Assembly: GCA_002730875.1 (NCBI GenBank)
Contig: PCBI01000010.1
Coordinates: forward strand, 62,001 to 126,000
DNA: 64,000 bases
Reading direction: 5' to 3'
Origin: Spirochaetaceae bacterium
Lineage (GTDB): Bacteria; Spirochaetota; Leptospiria; Leptospirales; Leptonemataceae
Shown: in pieces, positions 51,609 to 62,775 of the stretch
How positions within the stretch are numbered: the first letter of the stretch is position 1
How the letters are laid out: each line of letters opens with the position of its first letter
Notes under the pieces: generated by a model
What the model was told of the DNA's origin: nothing
Database searches by the model: none
What the model saw: the letters and a program-made list of their open reading frames with translations, nothing else
Made by a program: the position numbers and the translations under genes

Positions 51609-54086
51609 ATGGAAACCCTGCAAAGGCAACTTCTGTCCGGCTATCAGCCCATAGCCGGAATCCATGATGAGCTGTTGCAAAACGGGAAAATCCGTCCCCA
51701 TTATGAGTTTCTGATGTCCAGTCTGGACAGCCTGGGCTCGGAAACATTACAGCACCGAAGAAATGAAGCTTACCGACTTCTGCGGGAAAACGGAGTCACG
51801 TATAGTATTTACGGAAGCCCGGCCGGCGAGAACCGAATCTGGCCGCTGGATCTTATACCGGTAGTCATTCCCAGCGATGAGTGGGCGCCGCTGGAGCGAG
51901 GGCTTTTGCAGCGGGCCGAACTGCTGGATTTACTGCTTACGGATCTCTACAACCAGCGTAGCGCCATCCACGAAAAGCATCTGCCCCCGGATTTACTGTT
52001 TCGTTCCCCGGCTTTTTTGCGTCCCTGCCATGATCTTTTTTCTCCTCGAAGCGGGGCCTTATCCTACTTTGCCACCGATGTCAGCCGAAATGCCGATGGC
52101 AGTTTTGTAGCACTGGGCGATCGTATTCAGGCGCCTTCGGGTTCGGGCTACAGCCTGGAAAACCGGATCATTCTTTCCCGGGTGTTACCCAGCATATACC
52201 GCGATAGCCAGGTTCATCGCCTGGCCACCTACTTTCGCACATTGCGGCGCAATCTGATACGAAGATCCCAGGTTCGAAAAAAAGACCCCCTGACCGTACT
52301 GCTTACCCCTGGACCGGGCAACGAAACCTACTTCGAGCATGCTTATCTCTCTTCCTATCTGGGCTTCACCCTGGCCCAGGCCGATGATCTCACCGTTCGC
52401 GAACAGAAGCTCTACTTGAAGACCGTGGAGGGATTCCAGCAGGTAGACATTGTTTTTCGTCGAGTGGACGATCTCTATCTGGATTCCCTGGAGCTCCGGG
52501 GAGATTCGCTTCTGGGCGTTCCGGGATTGCTGCAATGCGTTCGCGCCGGCACCGTAACGGTGCTGAATCCTCCGGGTTCCGGGCTTCTGGAAGATCGATC
52601 GCTGCTGGCCTACTTGCCGCAACTGAGCCAGCATTTCCTGGGCGAAGAACTCATACTCCCCAACGCTACCACCTACTGGCTGGGCGACGAAAACCATCGA
52701 AAGCAGGTGATGGACCGCACAGATCTGGTCATCAAGCCATCCATTCGGCGGTTGGGCGAAGAAGGATACTTCCTACAGTACATGGAGCCTTCCGAAAGGC
52801 AGGAGCTATGGAATCGAATCCTGGAACAGCCGCACAAATACATTGCGCAGGAAGTACTTTCGGGCTGCAGCTGCCCGGTTTTTCAAAATGGGCAGTTCGT
52901 CCCGGCCCGAGGAATCTACCGTACTTTCATTGCGGCCTCCGATTCCGGCTACATTGTTCTTCCCGGCGGACTGGCTCGTTTCAACACGAACCCCACGGAC
53001 TTTGTAATCACCAATCAGACCGGAGCGCTGAGCAAGGATATCTGGATTCTGGCCAGCGAACCCCAGAAGCAGGAAACCCTGCTTTCCGTATCTGCCGACA
53101 CCGGAGAGATCTTTCGCAAAGGAATCGGTCTTCCTGGACGGGTGGCGGACAATTTGTTCTGGCTGGCGCGCTACGGCGAACGAGCGGAAAACCAGTGCCG
53201 CTTCTTGCGCATGATCCTGGAAAGCTCCAGCGATCAAAGCAGCCCCACTGCTCTACAGAACACTCTCATTCAAATGCTTTCTAACATGGCCGGCAATCCG
53301 GGACCGGAATTCGCCACCGACATGGTTTCCTATATGCTGATTCGCTCCGGGGAGCCCGGCTCCATGGCCCATGACCTTTCGGCCCTGGTGCAGGCCGGTC
53401 GAAGCATTCGCGATCGACTTTCCGAAGATACCCGGCGCGTTATTTCCGGTCTGGAAAACACCCTGTCGCTTCTACAGAAAGACGATATGGTGGAAGCGTC
53501 AGAAGCGCTATTCCAGATAATACTTCTGCTGACTTCCCTCACCGGTCACCTGTCGGAAAACATGAGCCGGGAGGCTTCCTATTTCTTCCCTCGATTCGGT
53601 CGCCGACTGGAGCGCTCCCTTTTCCTTATGCGACTGATCTATGCCCTGAGCCGAACCGGCTCGCTGGAATGGTGGGACCTTCTGGATGGAATCCTGCGAA
53701 TTAACGACATTAGCATTACCTACGGAAGAAGATATAGAAACCGCATGGACGCTCGAAGTGTGCTGGATATTCTACTGTTCGATCGCACCAACCCCCGTTC
53801 GTTGATCTTCCAGGTGGACGAAATGTATGCCATGACCGCCGAATTGCCCGGGGTAGAAAATCCGGACAAGGCTGCCGAACGCAAGCTTGCCCTGGAGCTA
53901 TACACAAAGGTTCATTTGACCGAGATCGAGTCCTTCTTTACGCCGGATGGTAACCTCCAAACCGAAACGCTGAAAGAATTCTCGCTGCAGGCGCAGAAAC
54001 TGGCGCACCGACTGTCCGATGCCGTAAGCCATCGTTACTTCCAGTACAGGGAACAAAGCCAGCAGATGGAGGATCTGGGTGCCTGA
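51609..54086 (+). CDS. Circularly permuted ATP-grasp fused to alpha-E domain
   Basis: An 825-residue fusion that repeats the first two genes of the operon in one chain. Residues about 1-485 are a second ATP-grasp (RIWPLDLIPVVIPSDEW, LTPGPGNETYFEHAYLSSYLG, VDIVFRRVDDLYLDS, GVPGLLQCVRAGTVTVLNPPGS, GALSKDIWILAS). Residues about 510-825 are a second alpha-E domain (GRVADNLFWLARYGERAENQCRFLRMIL). The two ATP-grasp copies are clearly diverged, so they probably have different substrates. The fusion confirms that the two domains work together. The start directly follows the previous stop codon. Confidence 0.9.
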   Translation: METLQRQLLSGYQPIAGIHDELLQNGKIRPHYEFLMSSLDSLGSETLQHRRNEAYRLLRENGVTYSIYGSPAGENRIWPLDLIPVVIPSDEWAPLERGLLQRAELLDLLLTDLYNQRSAIHEKHLPPDLLFRSPAFLRPCHDLFSPRSGALSYFATDVSRNADGSFVALGDRIQAPSGSGYSLENRIILSRVLPSIYRDSQVHRLATYFRTLRRNLIRRSQVRKKDPLTVLLTPGPGNETYFEHAYLSSYLGFTLAQADDLTVREQKLYLKTVEGFQQVDIVFRRVDDLYLDSLELRGDSLLGVPGLLQCVRAGTVTVLNPPGSGLLEDRSLLAYLPQLSQHFLGEELILPNATTYWLGDENHRKQVMDRTDLVIKPSIRRLGEEGYFLQYMEPSERQELWNRILEQPHKYIAQEVLSGCSCPVFQNGQFVPARGIYRTFIAASDSGYIVLPGGLARFNTNPTDFVITNQTGALSKDIWILASEPQKQETLLSVSADTGEIFRKGIGLPGRVADNLFWLARYGERAENQCRFLRMILESSSDQSSPTALQNTLIQMLSNMAGNPGPEFATDMVSYMLIRSGEPGSMAHDLSALVQAGRSIRDRLSEDTRRVISGLENTLSLLQKDDMVEASEALFQIILLLTSLTGHLSENMSREASYFFPRFGRRLERSLFLMRLIYALSRTGSLEWWDLLDGILRINDISITYGRRYRNRMDARSVLDILLFDRTNPRSLIFQVDEMYAMTAELPGVENPDKAAERKLALELYTKVHLTEIESFFTPDGNLQTETLKEFSLQAQKLAHRLSDAVSHRYFQYREQSQQMEDLGA

Positions 54087-54966
54087 ATATATCGTTACCC
54101 ATAAATCCAGATACGACTACGAAGAAACCGTATCTCTGTGCCAGAACCTGGCGCTTATGGAGCCGCAGGACAGCGAAATCCAGACCGTACGGCATTTTGC
54201 GCTGACCTGCGAACCCGTACCGGCCACGCGAAATCGGCGGAAAGACTACTTCGGCAATGCGGTTCATTACTTCGCCATTGAGCAGCCCCATTCCCATATC
54301 GAATTCGTAAGCGCCACAGATGTATTCACCGAAGATCCGCAATACCCGGACTTGGCCAGCAGTCCTCCTTTCGAACAGGTGCGCGATCAAATCCGCCGAG
54401 CGCTACAACCAGAAGAACTGGAAATTGTTCAGTATACCCTGCCTTCTCGCTTTGTGCCTACGGGCCGGGAGTTTGCCGAACTGGCCGCCCAGGACTTCCA
54501 GGAAGGAAGGCCTCTGGCCGAAGCCGCCATGGCCTTTACTCGAAGGATTTACGAAGAGTTCAAATATGAATCCGGCTCCACCACCATACTGACTCCGCTC
54601 AAGCAAGTCTTAAAGATTCGAAAGGGCGTATGTCAGGACTTCAGCCACATCTTTCTGGCCGGTCTTCGCAGTCTGGGATTGCCCTGTCGCTACGTTAGCG
54701 GTTACATCGAAACCTATCCCCCTCCGGGTCAGCCCCGGCTCCAGGGAGCGGATGCCAGTCATGCCTGGGTATCCATCTACTGGCCAGGCCAGGGCTGGCT
54801 GGATCTGGATCCCACCAACGGAAAGCTGCGAACCCATGAATACATTCAGGCTGCTGTGGGACGGGACTATCAGGATGTCAGTCCCCTACGGGGCGTTCTT
54901 TTCGGCGGAGGAAAGCACAAAGTCCATGTTTCGGTGGATGTTAAGCGAAAGGAAGAGGCGGTCTAA
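54079..54966 (+). CDS. Transglutaminase family protein
   Basis: A 295-residue transglutaminase-like protein, last gene of the operon. The N-terminal domain begins PEYIVTHKSRYDYEETVSLCQNL. Catalytic residues are Cys185 (RKGVCQDFSHIFLAGLRSLG), His228 (GADASHAWVSIY) and Asp244 (WLDLDPTNG). The start is a GTG that overlaps the end of the ATP-grasp/alpha-E gene by 8 bp. Compared with the 1094-residue protein it lacks DUF2126. Such a pair of transglutaminases next to ATP-grasp and alpha-E genes is the pattern described for putative peptide-modifying operons. Confidence 0.9.
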   Translation: MPEYIVTHKSRYDYEETVSLCQNLALMEPQDSEIQTVRHFALTCEPVPATRNRRKDYFGNAVHYFAIEQPHSHIEFVSATDVFTEDPQYPDLASSPPFEQVRDQIRRALQPEELEIVQYTLPSRFVPTGREFAELAAQDFQEGRPLAEAAMAFTRRIYEEFKYESGSTTILTPLKQVLKIRKGVCQDFSHIFLAGLRSLGLPCRYVSGYIETYPPPGQPRLQGADASHAWVSIYWPGQGWLDLDPTNGKLRTHEYIQAAVGRDYQDVSPLRGVLFGGGKHKVHVSVDVKRKEEAV

Positions 54967-54998
54967 GTCCTTTTCCCCGGATCAGTCGAGAGCCGCGC

Positions 54999-55026
54999 GG
55001 CCCGCTGGTGGCCCGGGCCTTTCTTT
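54999..55026 (+). terminator. Intrinsic terminator of the ATP-grasp operon
   Basis: GGCCCG and CGGGCC form a stem with a 9-nt loop, followed by TTTCTTT, about 30 bp after the last stop codon and before the convergent dtd gene. Confidence 0.65.
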
Positions 55027-55066
55027 GCTATAGCAGTCATAGGGCTTACAGAAGCGCCGGACAACC

Positions 55067-55510
55067 CTACCGAGGCTCCTGCACCAAAAACGTCACCGGT
55101 CCATCATTAATCAATGCGACCTTCATATCGGCCCCGAACTTTCCAGTGCTAACCGGCACGCCGGTTTCGGCAAGCGCGCTGGCAAAGATCTCGTAGAGCT
55201 CCTCGGCGATCCGGGGTTCGGCGGCAGGGCCAAAGGAAGGACGATTCCCCCGCGAAAGATCGGCACAAAGCGTGAACTGGGACACCACCAGAGCGGCGGC
55301 ACCGGCATCCAGGAGAGATAGGTTCATCTTGCCCGCATCGTCTTCGAATATGCGGAACTTGCTCAGTCGTACGGCCAGGTTACGAGCAACCTCGGAAGAG
55401 TCTTCCCGGGATGCCCCCAAGAAGATAAGCATGCCGGCGCCGATGGAGGAAATTTGCTGTCCATCAACCGCCACCGAAGCGCTTTGAACTCTTTGAATTA
55501 ATGCTTTCAT
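55067..55510 (-). CDS. dtd: D-aminoacyl-tRNA deacylase
   Basis: A 147-residue Dtd, which removes D-amino acids from mischarged tRNAs. Signatures: MKALIQRVQSASVAVDG, KFRIFEDDAGKMNLSL, VVSQFTLCADLSRGNRPSF with the active-site SQFTL, and the C-terminal TGKFGADMKVALINDGPVTFL (Gly-x-Pro-like motif NDGPVT). The length is normal. It is followed on the same strand, upstream, by a coiled-coil protein gene, 42 bp away. Alanine racemase elsewhere in the window is a source of D-alanine that this enzyme would guard against. Confidence 0.95.
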   Translation of the reverse strand: MKALIQRVQSASVAVDGQQISSIGAGMLIFLGASREDSSEVARNLAVRLSKFRIFEDDAGKMNLSLLDAGAAALVVSQFTLCADLSRGNRPSFGPAAEPRIAEELYEIFASALAETGVPVSTGKFGADMKVALINDGPVTFLVQEPR

Positions 55511-55552
55511 TCGGAACCGAGCAAGAAACGCCGGAGCCCTGAAACCAGAGCC

Positions 55553-56737
55553 TCAGTTTCGCACTGACTGAAGAAAGCGATCCGCTTCCGGATCTTCCAC
55601 TCCCAGTTCCCGGGCAGCCCGCAGCTCCTGGAAAGCGGCCTCTTTCTTGCCCATTCGCAGGTACAGCATGCCCATATCGAACAAAGCCCGACCCAGGTAG
55701 ATCCTGGCTCGCTGCAACTGCTCGACTTCGCTTCCAATGCGCGAGAGAAGAATCTCCTCTTTGAGGACCCCGGAGCGAATGATTCCGTTTACGCGGTCCC
55801 GAATATTGTCCAGCACATGCTCCAGCCGCGTTGCCTGATCAATACGATTAAGACGATTGGCCAGATCGATATTCTTACTCACCAGGGCATCATATTTTTG
55901 CGATAGCGTATTGAATTCCTGCTTGAGGCTTTCCAGTTCAGTGGTGTCTCCCCGGGTTATAATCGTGGTCGGACTGGAAATAATCTGCTCGGCCAGTCGC
56001 TGGACTTCCTCTTCAAGAAGATCCGCCCTGGTGGTTTCGCGCTTGAGCTGAGACCTTAAATCGTCGCTTTCTTCCAGAACTTCTTCCAGGCGCTTCTTGA
56101 GTTCGCTTTCGGAGGACGGAACGTCTCGAACGCGCTCTTTACGTACTTCATGAGCGCCTTCCAGAAGTTCTCCCCGGTCGCGCACGAGATCCCGCAGGGT
56201 AATAAAGATGGCCCATTGGATCTCGGAAGACTCGGCTTTCTTCAGCTTCTTGTCTACGGACAGTTTATTCTTCAGAGTCTGAAGCTTCTTGTAATGTTTG
56301 TCCTTTTCCTTTTCTCTTGCGATCCTTTGCTGCTCCGCAGCCGAAATGGATTTCTTTCCCTTTTTCTCGTTCAGAACGGCGCGAGTAGCCCGCTGCAGGG
56401 CGGTGCCTTTCTTTTTCTGAGTGGGCCGGAATTGCTTCTGGTATTCGTTAAGGTAATAGCAAAGAACCAGGGGATGCTCCGGACTGTCCGCATCGGCGCC
56501 GGTCCAGTGATGAAAAAGCCCCTGGAGCACCTTGATTCGGTCATCGGTTTCCACCAGAGGGAAAGGAAGCTGTTTCTTGCCTTTCTTGATCAGATAGTCC
56601 GCCGGGAAATGGCCCGGATGATTTTCCGGCCACAGAATGGCCTCCACCGGCGCCGTTTTGCATTGCTGGAGAAAATCCTGCTGCATGGAACGGTCTTTAC
56701 GATAGGCCTCAATTTTTTTCTGAACCCTGGCTGACAT
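55553..56737 (-). CDS. Coiled-coil protein with C-terminal TPR-like repeat
   Basis: A 394-residue soluble protein. The N-terminal 130 residues are a globular region (EAILWPENHPGHFPADYLIKKG). The middle (about 130-300) is highly charged coiled coil (AEQQRIAREKEKDKHYKKLQ; SELKKRLEEVLEESDDLRSQ). The last 60 residues contain a TPR-like pair, LYLRMGKKEAAFQELRAARELG, ending at QSVRN. I do not know the family; it seems to be a leptospiral conserved protein. It lies upstream of dtd on the same strand, probably as one transcript. Confidence 0.7.
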   Translation of the reverse strand: MSARVQKKIEAYRKDRSMQQDFLQQCKTAPVEAILWPENHPGHFPADYLIKKGKKQLPFPLVETDDRIKVLQGLFHHWTGADADSPEHPLVLCYYLNEYQKQFRPTQKKKGTALQRATRAVLNEKKGKKSISAAEQQRIAREKEKDKHYKKLQTLKNKLSVDKKLKKAESSEIQWAIFITLRDLVRDRGELLEGAHEVRKERVRDVPSSESELKKRLEEVLEESDDLRSQLKRETTRADLLEEEVQRLAEQIISSPTTIITRGDTTELESLKQEFNTLSQKYDALVSKNIDLANRLNRIDQATRLEHVLDNIRDRVNGIIRSGVLKEEILLSRIGSEVEQLQRARIYLGRALFDMGMLYLRMGKKEAAFQELRAARELGVEDPEADRFLQSVRN

Positions 56738-56796
56738 AGAATTGCTCCGTAATAAGATCGGAACAGTGGCCCATTTGCCGCAGCAAAAAGCAGACT

Positions 56797-57390
56797 ATGA
56801 TAACGATATTCCTGATCGCCATCAATGCAATCATTACCCTGATCTTCATGCACAAAGAGCAGCCCCGGGACTTTCTCTTTTTCCCCTATCAGCTGGCCCG
56901 CGGCCAGGGCATTAGAGGCCTGATCTATTCTCAGTTCTCCCACATGGGCTGGGGACACCTTTTCTTTAACATGCTGACGCTGTTTTTCTTTGGACGCCCC
57001 ATGGAATTGGTCAGTCCGGGAGTCATGCTACTTGCCTATTTTTTGGCGGCAGCCGGGGCCGATCTGGCCACATATCTGTTTCACAAGAATGACCCGGATT
57101 ACGCAACACTGGGCGCCAGCGGTTCGGTGGCAGGAGTACTCTTTTGCTCCATAGTATACTTCCCGGATCAGAGTATATTTATCTTCCCGCTGCCCATTCC
57201 TATACCCGCGCCCATCTTCGCTGTGCTCTACATCGTGGGCAGCATGATGCTTGCCCGTTCCGAAAGGGGCAGCGTCAACCATGAGGCCCATATTGGGGGC
57301 GCTATCATCGGCTTTCTGGTGGCTGCCATCAGTTCTCCGGCGGCGCTATCCAACTTCTGGGATACGGTCCTGGGATACCTTCCGGGATAA
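56797..57390 (+). CDS. Rhomboid family intramembrane protease
   Basis: A 197-residue membrane protein with about six helices. The rhomboid catalytic dyad is present: Ser in TLGASGSVAGVLF (GASGS) and His in NHEAHIGGAIIGFLVA. The first conserved region SQFSHMGWGHLFFNMLTLFFFG also fits. Rhomboids cut membrane proteins within their helices; the target is unknown. Divergent from the coiled-coil gene with a 59-bp gap, and convergent with metH, ending in a shared terminator. Confidence 0.9.
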   Translation: MITIFLIAINAIITLIFMHKEQPRDFLFFPYQLARGQGIRGLIYSQFSHMGWGHLFFNMLTLFFFGRPMELVSPGVMLLAYFLAAAGADLATYLFHKNDPDYATLGASGSVAGVLFCSIVYFPDQSIFIFPLPIPIPAPIFAVLYIVGSMMLARSERGSVNHEAHIGGAIIGFLVAAISSPAALSNFWDTVLGYLPG

Positions 57391-57431
57391 AAAAAGCCGG
57401 CCCCGTGTAGGAAGCCGGCAATTGTTTTCGG
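57391..57431. terminator. Bidirectional terminator between rhomboid and metH genes
   Basis: GCCGGC at 57396-57401 pairs with GCCGGC at 57414-57419. To the right is AATTGTTTT, and to the left a run of A that gives TTTTTT on the minus strand. It can serve the rhomboid gene and the converging metH transcript. Confidence 0.6.
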
Positions 57432-57543
57432 CGGAGCCGGGGCATTTACAGCGCCGGCCCGGCCTGAAAGCCTGGCGTTGCTGCGCAACCGGGCACAATG
57501 GCCCTGCTGCCTGCGGCAGCCGCCGAAAGCTTGCAGAGAATCG

Positions 57544-60500
57544 TTATCGATCGTAGGCCAGATTGGGTCCCAGCCATTTTTCCATTTCATCCAATGGCAT
57601 GTCTTTTCGTTTTGCATATTCTTCCAACTGGTCCTTATTCAGTTTACCCAGATTGAAGTATTCCGCATCAGGATGCGAGAAGTAGAAGCCGCTTACGCTG
57701 GCAGCAGGCATCATCGCCAGGCTTTCGGTAAGCTGAATACTGGCATCCTCGGTGGCGTTTAACAGATTGAAAAGAGTGATCTTTTCTGTATGATCCGGCT
57801 GCGCAGGATATCCGGGCGCCGGTCGAATTCCCTGGTACTTTTCCTTCACCAGCTCTTCGTTGGACAGGTTCTCCCCTGCGCCGTATCCCCAGACCTCTTT
57901 TCGCACTTTTTCATGCAGATACTCGGCAAACGCTTCGGCCAGCCGGTCCGCCACTGCCTTCGCCAGAATGGAGTTGTAATCGTCCTGATTGTCGTCGAAC
58001 TCCTTTACCAGAGCGTTCAAGCCTATGCCAGAAGTAACGGCAAAACCGCCGAGCCAGTCTTTGATGCCTGATTCCTCCGGAGCAACGTAGTCCGCAAGCG
58101 AGCGGTTGGGCTGACCGGATCGCTTCCTGGCCTGCTGACGCAGACAATGAATCACTCCTAGCTCGTCTTTTCTGCTTTCGTCCTTGTAGAGCTTGATGTC
58201 TTCGCCGGTGGAGTTGGCCGGAAAGATTCCGTATACCCCCCGCGGCTTGAGCAAACCCTCTCTGGCAATTCGGTTCAGCAATTCATTGGCATCGTTGAAA
58301 AGCTTGGTGGCTTCTTCTCCCAGCTTGGGATCCTGCAGAATGTTCGGATACTTGCCCCGCATCTCCCAGGTCAGAAAGAACGGAGTCCAGTCGATGTAGG
58401 GGATGAGGTCCTCCACTTTTGGCTCGATCTGAAATACACCGGTCTTTTTGGGCTCAAAGGTCTTGTCTTGAAAGACAACCTTGTGCTTGTTCTCCACGGC
58501 CTTCGCAAACGTAAGAATCTCTTTTTCGTCCTGACGATTCTTGTGCTGCTCTCGCATACTTTCGTATTTTTCACGAATTTCGGCGGTGGTTTTGTCCCGA
58601 TGAGTATCGGAAGCAAGATTCGAAACCATGGGAACGCTCAATGAGGCGTCCAACACATGGACTGTGGCCCCGGAATAATTAGGTTCGATCTTAACTGCGG
58701 TATGCACCTCGCTGGTTGTAGCGCCGCCAATCAGAAGCGGAAGTTTCATTTTTCGCTTCTCCATTTCACGGGCCACTTCGACCATTTCGTCCAGGGAAGG
58801 AGTAATCAATCCCGAAAGACCAATCACATCCACCTTCTGCTTTTCCGCTTCATCCAGGATTTTGTCTCTAGGGACCATTACCCCGAGATCAATCACGTCG
58901 TAGCCGTTACAGGCCAGCACCACTCCCACGATGTTCTTTCCAATATCGTGCACGTCCCCTTTGACGGTGGCCAGAAGCACCTTCACCGCTTCTTTCTTGC
59001 TTCCAGGGTTCTTGCGCTGCTCCTCTTCCATGTAAGGAATTAGATAGGCCACGGCCTTTTTCATGACACGGGCGCTCTTTACGACCTGCGGCAGAAACAT
59101 CTGGCCGGAACCAAATAATTCCCCTACGTGATTCATCCCGTCCATCAGCGGACCCTCAATCACATCCAGGGGCTGGTCAAATTTCTGACGGGCCTCTTCG
59201 GTATCCTCTTCAATGAATTCTACAATTCCTTTCACCAGGGCATGCCGGATGCGTTCTCCCACATCGGCCTCTCGCCAGGCGTTCTTCTTTGTTTCGTCCT
59301 GGCCACCTTCATCCTTGTAGCTTTCGGCGAAATCCACAAGCTTTTCCCCGGCTTCCGGGTCTCGGTTCAGAACTACATCCTCCACCAGGTCTCGTAGTTC
59401 CCGGGGGATTTCATCGTAAACGTCCAGTTGTCCCGGATTTACGATTCCCATATCCATTCCGGCCCGAATGGCATGGAATAGAAATACCGAGTGCATGGCC
59501 CTTCGAACAGGTTCGTTACCGCGGAAAGAAAAACTCATGTTGGAAACGCCGCCGCTTACCCGGGCATGAGGCAGATTCTCTTTGATCCACTTCGTGGCGT
59601 TGATAAAGTCCACGGAGTAGTTATTATGCTCTTCAATACCGGTAGCGATGGGAAAGATATTCGGATCAAAAATGATGTCCTGGGCCGGGAATCCCACCTC
59701 TTCGGTGAGTATCTTGTAGGCCCTGCCACAGATTTCGATCATTCTTTCGTAGCTATCCGCCTGGCCCTTGTCGTCAAAGGCCATGACAATGACGCTGGCG
59801 CCATAGCGCATGATCTTGCGTGCCTGCTCCTTAAAGACCTCCTCCCCTTCTTTCATGGAGATTGAGTTTACAATGGCCTTCCCCTGGACACAGCGCAGAC
59901 CGGCCTCAATTACACTGAACTTGGACGAGTCGATCATGATAGGAACCCGGGAGATATCCGGCTCCGCGCCAATCAGGTTCAGAAACTTCACCATGGCCGC
60001 TTCAGAGTCCAGCATACCTTCGTCCATGTTGACGTCGATCACCTGGGCGCCGTTTTCCACCTGTTCCAGGGCAACGGCCACAGCTTCTTCGTAGTTCTCT
60101 TCGCGAATCAACCGCGCAAATTTCTTTGAACCGGTTACGTTGGTTCGTTCACCCACATTCAGGAAGTTCGCTTCCGGCCGCACTACCAGTGGTTCCAGAC
60201 CGGACAATCGCAGAAAGGGTTCCGGCTCGGCGGGCTTCCGGGGCTGAACACCTTCCACTGCCTTGGCCATGGCTCGAATGTGATCCGGGGTGGTTCCGCA
60301 GCAACCGCCGATGATATTCACCCAGCCTTCGCTGGCATAACTATGGATTTGCTCGCCCATATACTCGGGGGTTTCGTCATAACCGCCGAATTCGTTGGGA
60401 AGGCCTGCATTGGGATAAAGGCTTACGCGGCATCCGGCCACCCGGCTCAATTCCTGGATAAACGGCTTCATCTGCGCCGATCCCAGCGCGCAATTCAATC

Positions 60501-61248
60501 CTACGCTCAGAAGATGCGGCATATGCGAAATCGAGATCCAGAAAGCCTCGGTGGTTTGTCCGGACAGCGTTCTACCGCTCTGGTCCACAATTGTTCCGGA
60601 CACCATGGTAGGCACGGAATATCCGATTCTATCAAATACGTTCTCAATGGCAAAGAGGGCCGCTTTTGCGTTCAGCGTGTCGAACACCGTTTCCACAAGC
60701 AATATGTCTACGCCGCCCTTGATCAGCGCTTCCACCTGTTGTTCGTAGGCAAGCACTACCTCTTGATAGGTTACAGCCCGAAAACCCGGATCATTCACGT
60801 CCGGAGAAAGCGACAGCGTTTTATTCGTAGGACCGATAGCGCCGGCCACAAAGCGAGGCTTATCCGGATTCTTTTCGGTGTACTTATCGGCCGCTTTTCG
60901 GGCCAGTTTTGCGCCTTCGATGTTCAGCTCATCCACCAGGTCCTGCAGGTCGTAGTCGGCCTGCGAGATGGTAGTGCAGCTAAAGGTATTGGTTTCGATG
61001 ATGTCGGATCCGGCCTCCAGAAACTCTTCATGTATTTCCTGGATTAGCTCCGGTCTGGTAAGCGTAAGCAGGTCATTGTTCCCCTTCAACTCTCCAGGGT
61101 AGTCTTTAAACCTGTCTCCACGGAAGTCTTTCTCCTCCAGTTTGTGCTTCTGGATCATGGTACCCATGGCCCCATCCAGCACCAGGATCCGCTTATCCAG
61201 CTGCTCGTAGAGTAACTTTGTTCTATCCTGCGTCTCTGTCTGACTCAT
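57544..61248 (-). CDS. metH: Cobalamin-dependent methionine synthase
   Basis: A 1234-residue full-length MetH, which methylates homocysteine from 5-methyl-tetrahydrofolate. Domains in order: homocysteine/zinc (about 15-345; [18 protein letters not shown] ligands), pterin (about 370-620; [11 protein letters not shown]), cap and B12 (about 650-900; [21 protein letters not shown] with the axial His), and the SAM-dependent reactivation domain (about 930-1220; [15 protein letters not shown]). It lies downstream of ahcY, with an A/T-rich TATATATAAT stretch near 61370 that could form its own promoter. No riboswitch was recognised. A good AGAAGGAG ribosome site precedes the ATG. Confidence 0.97.
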   Translation of the reverse strand: MSQTETQDRTKLLYEQLDKRILVLDGAMGTMIQKHKLEEKDFRGDRFKDYPGELKGNNDLLTLTRPELIQEIHEEFLEAGSDIIETNTFSCTTISQADYDLQDLVDELNIEGAKLARKAADKYTEKNPDKPRFVAGAIGPTNKTLSLSPDVNDPGFRAVTYQEVVLAYEQQVEALIKGGVDILLVETVFDTLNAKAALFAIENVFDRIGYSVPTMVSGTIVDQSGRTLSGQTTEAFWISISHMPHLLSVGLNCALGSAQMKPFIQELSRVAGCRVSLYPNAGLPNEFGGYDETPEYMGEQIHSYASEGWVNIIGGCCGTTPDHIRAMAKAVEGVQPRKPAEPEPFLRLSGLEPLVVRPEANFLNVGERTNVTGSKKFARLIREENYEEAVAVALEQVENGAQVIDVNMDEGMLDSEAAMVKFLNLIGAEPDISRVPIMIDSSKFSVIEAGLRCVQGKAIVNSISMKEGEEVFKEQARKIMRYGASVIVMAFDDKGQADSYERMIEICGRAYKILTEEVGFPAQDIIFDPNIFPIATGIEEHNNYSVDFINATKWIKENLPHARVSGGVSNMSFSFRGNEPVRRAMHSVFLFHAIRAGMDMGIVNPGQLDVYDEIPRELRDLVEDVVLNRDPEAGEKLVDFAESYKDEGGQDETKKNAWREADVGERIRHALVKGIVEFIEEDTEEARQKFDQPLDVIEGPLMDGMNHVGELFGSGQMFLPQVVKSARVMKKAVAYLIPYMEEEQRKNPGSKKEAVKVLLATVKGDVHDIGKNIVGVVLACNGYDVIDLGVMVPRDKILDEAEKQKVDVIGLSGLITPSLDEMVEVAREMEKRKMKLPLLIGGATTSEVHTAVKIEPNYSGATVHVLDASLSVPMVSNLASDTHRDKTTAEIREKYESMREQHKNRQDEKEILTFAKAVENKHKVVFQDKTFEPKKTGVFQIEPKVEDLIPYIDWTPFFLTWEMRGKYPNILQDPKLGEEATKLFNDANELLNRIAREGLLKPRGVYGIFPANSTGEDIKLYKDESRKDELGVIHCLRQQARKRSGQPNRSLADYVAPEESGIKDWLGGFAVTSGIGLNALVKEFDDNQDDYNSILAKAVADRLAEAFAEYLHEKVRKEVWGYGAGENLSNEELVKEKYQGIRPAPGYPAQPDHTEKITLFNLLNATEDASIQLTESLAMMPAASVSGFYFSHPDAEYFNLGKLNKDQLEEYAKRKDMPLDEMEKWLGPNLAYDR

Positions 61249-61385
61249 AATGTCTCCTTCTATTTATAGAGTGAAGCCTGCAGAGCTACGTCTGCTCTGA
61301 CTTCGACGGGGTCTGACCCGCGGATCGAGTCGAGGGCAGTCAATCCGTGACCGCGAATGCTCGATTAGAAATTATATATAATGGC

Positions 61386-61412
61386 AAAAGGCAGCCCCGG
61401 CCGGGCCGGGGC
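61386..61412 (-). terminator. Intrinsic terminator of ahcY
   Basis: On the minus strand, GCCCCGGC and GCCGGGGC form a perfect GC stem with a CCG loop (61394-61412), followed after four bases by CTTTT. It lies 10 bp after the ahcY stop codon. Readthrough, or a promoter just beyond, must supply metH. Confidence 0.7.
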
Positions 61413-61422
61413 GCATAGTTTC

Positions 61423-62775
<1,353 letters not shown>

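Noticed and set aside
61249..61380. SAM, SAH or cobalamin riboswitch before metH
   Set aside because: The leader shows no cobalamin B12-box or SAM/SAH consensus I can recognise. The ArsR-methyltransferase gene explains regulation better.
61370..61381. ATTATATATAAT as a second site for the ArsR-type regulator
   Set aside because: It is a palindrome but shares no core with the ATATCAAG/CTTGATAT site; it is more simply an A/T-rich promoter element.
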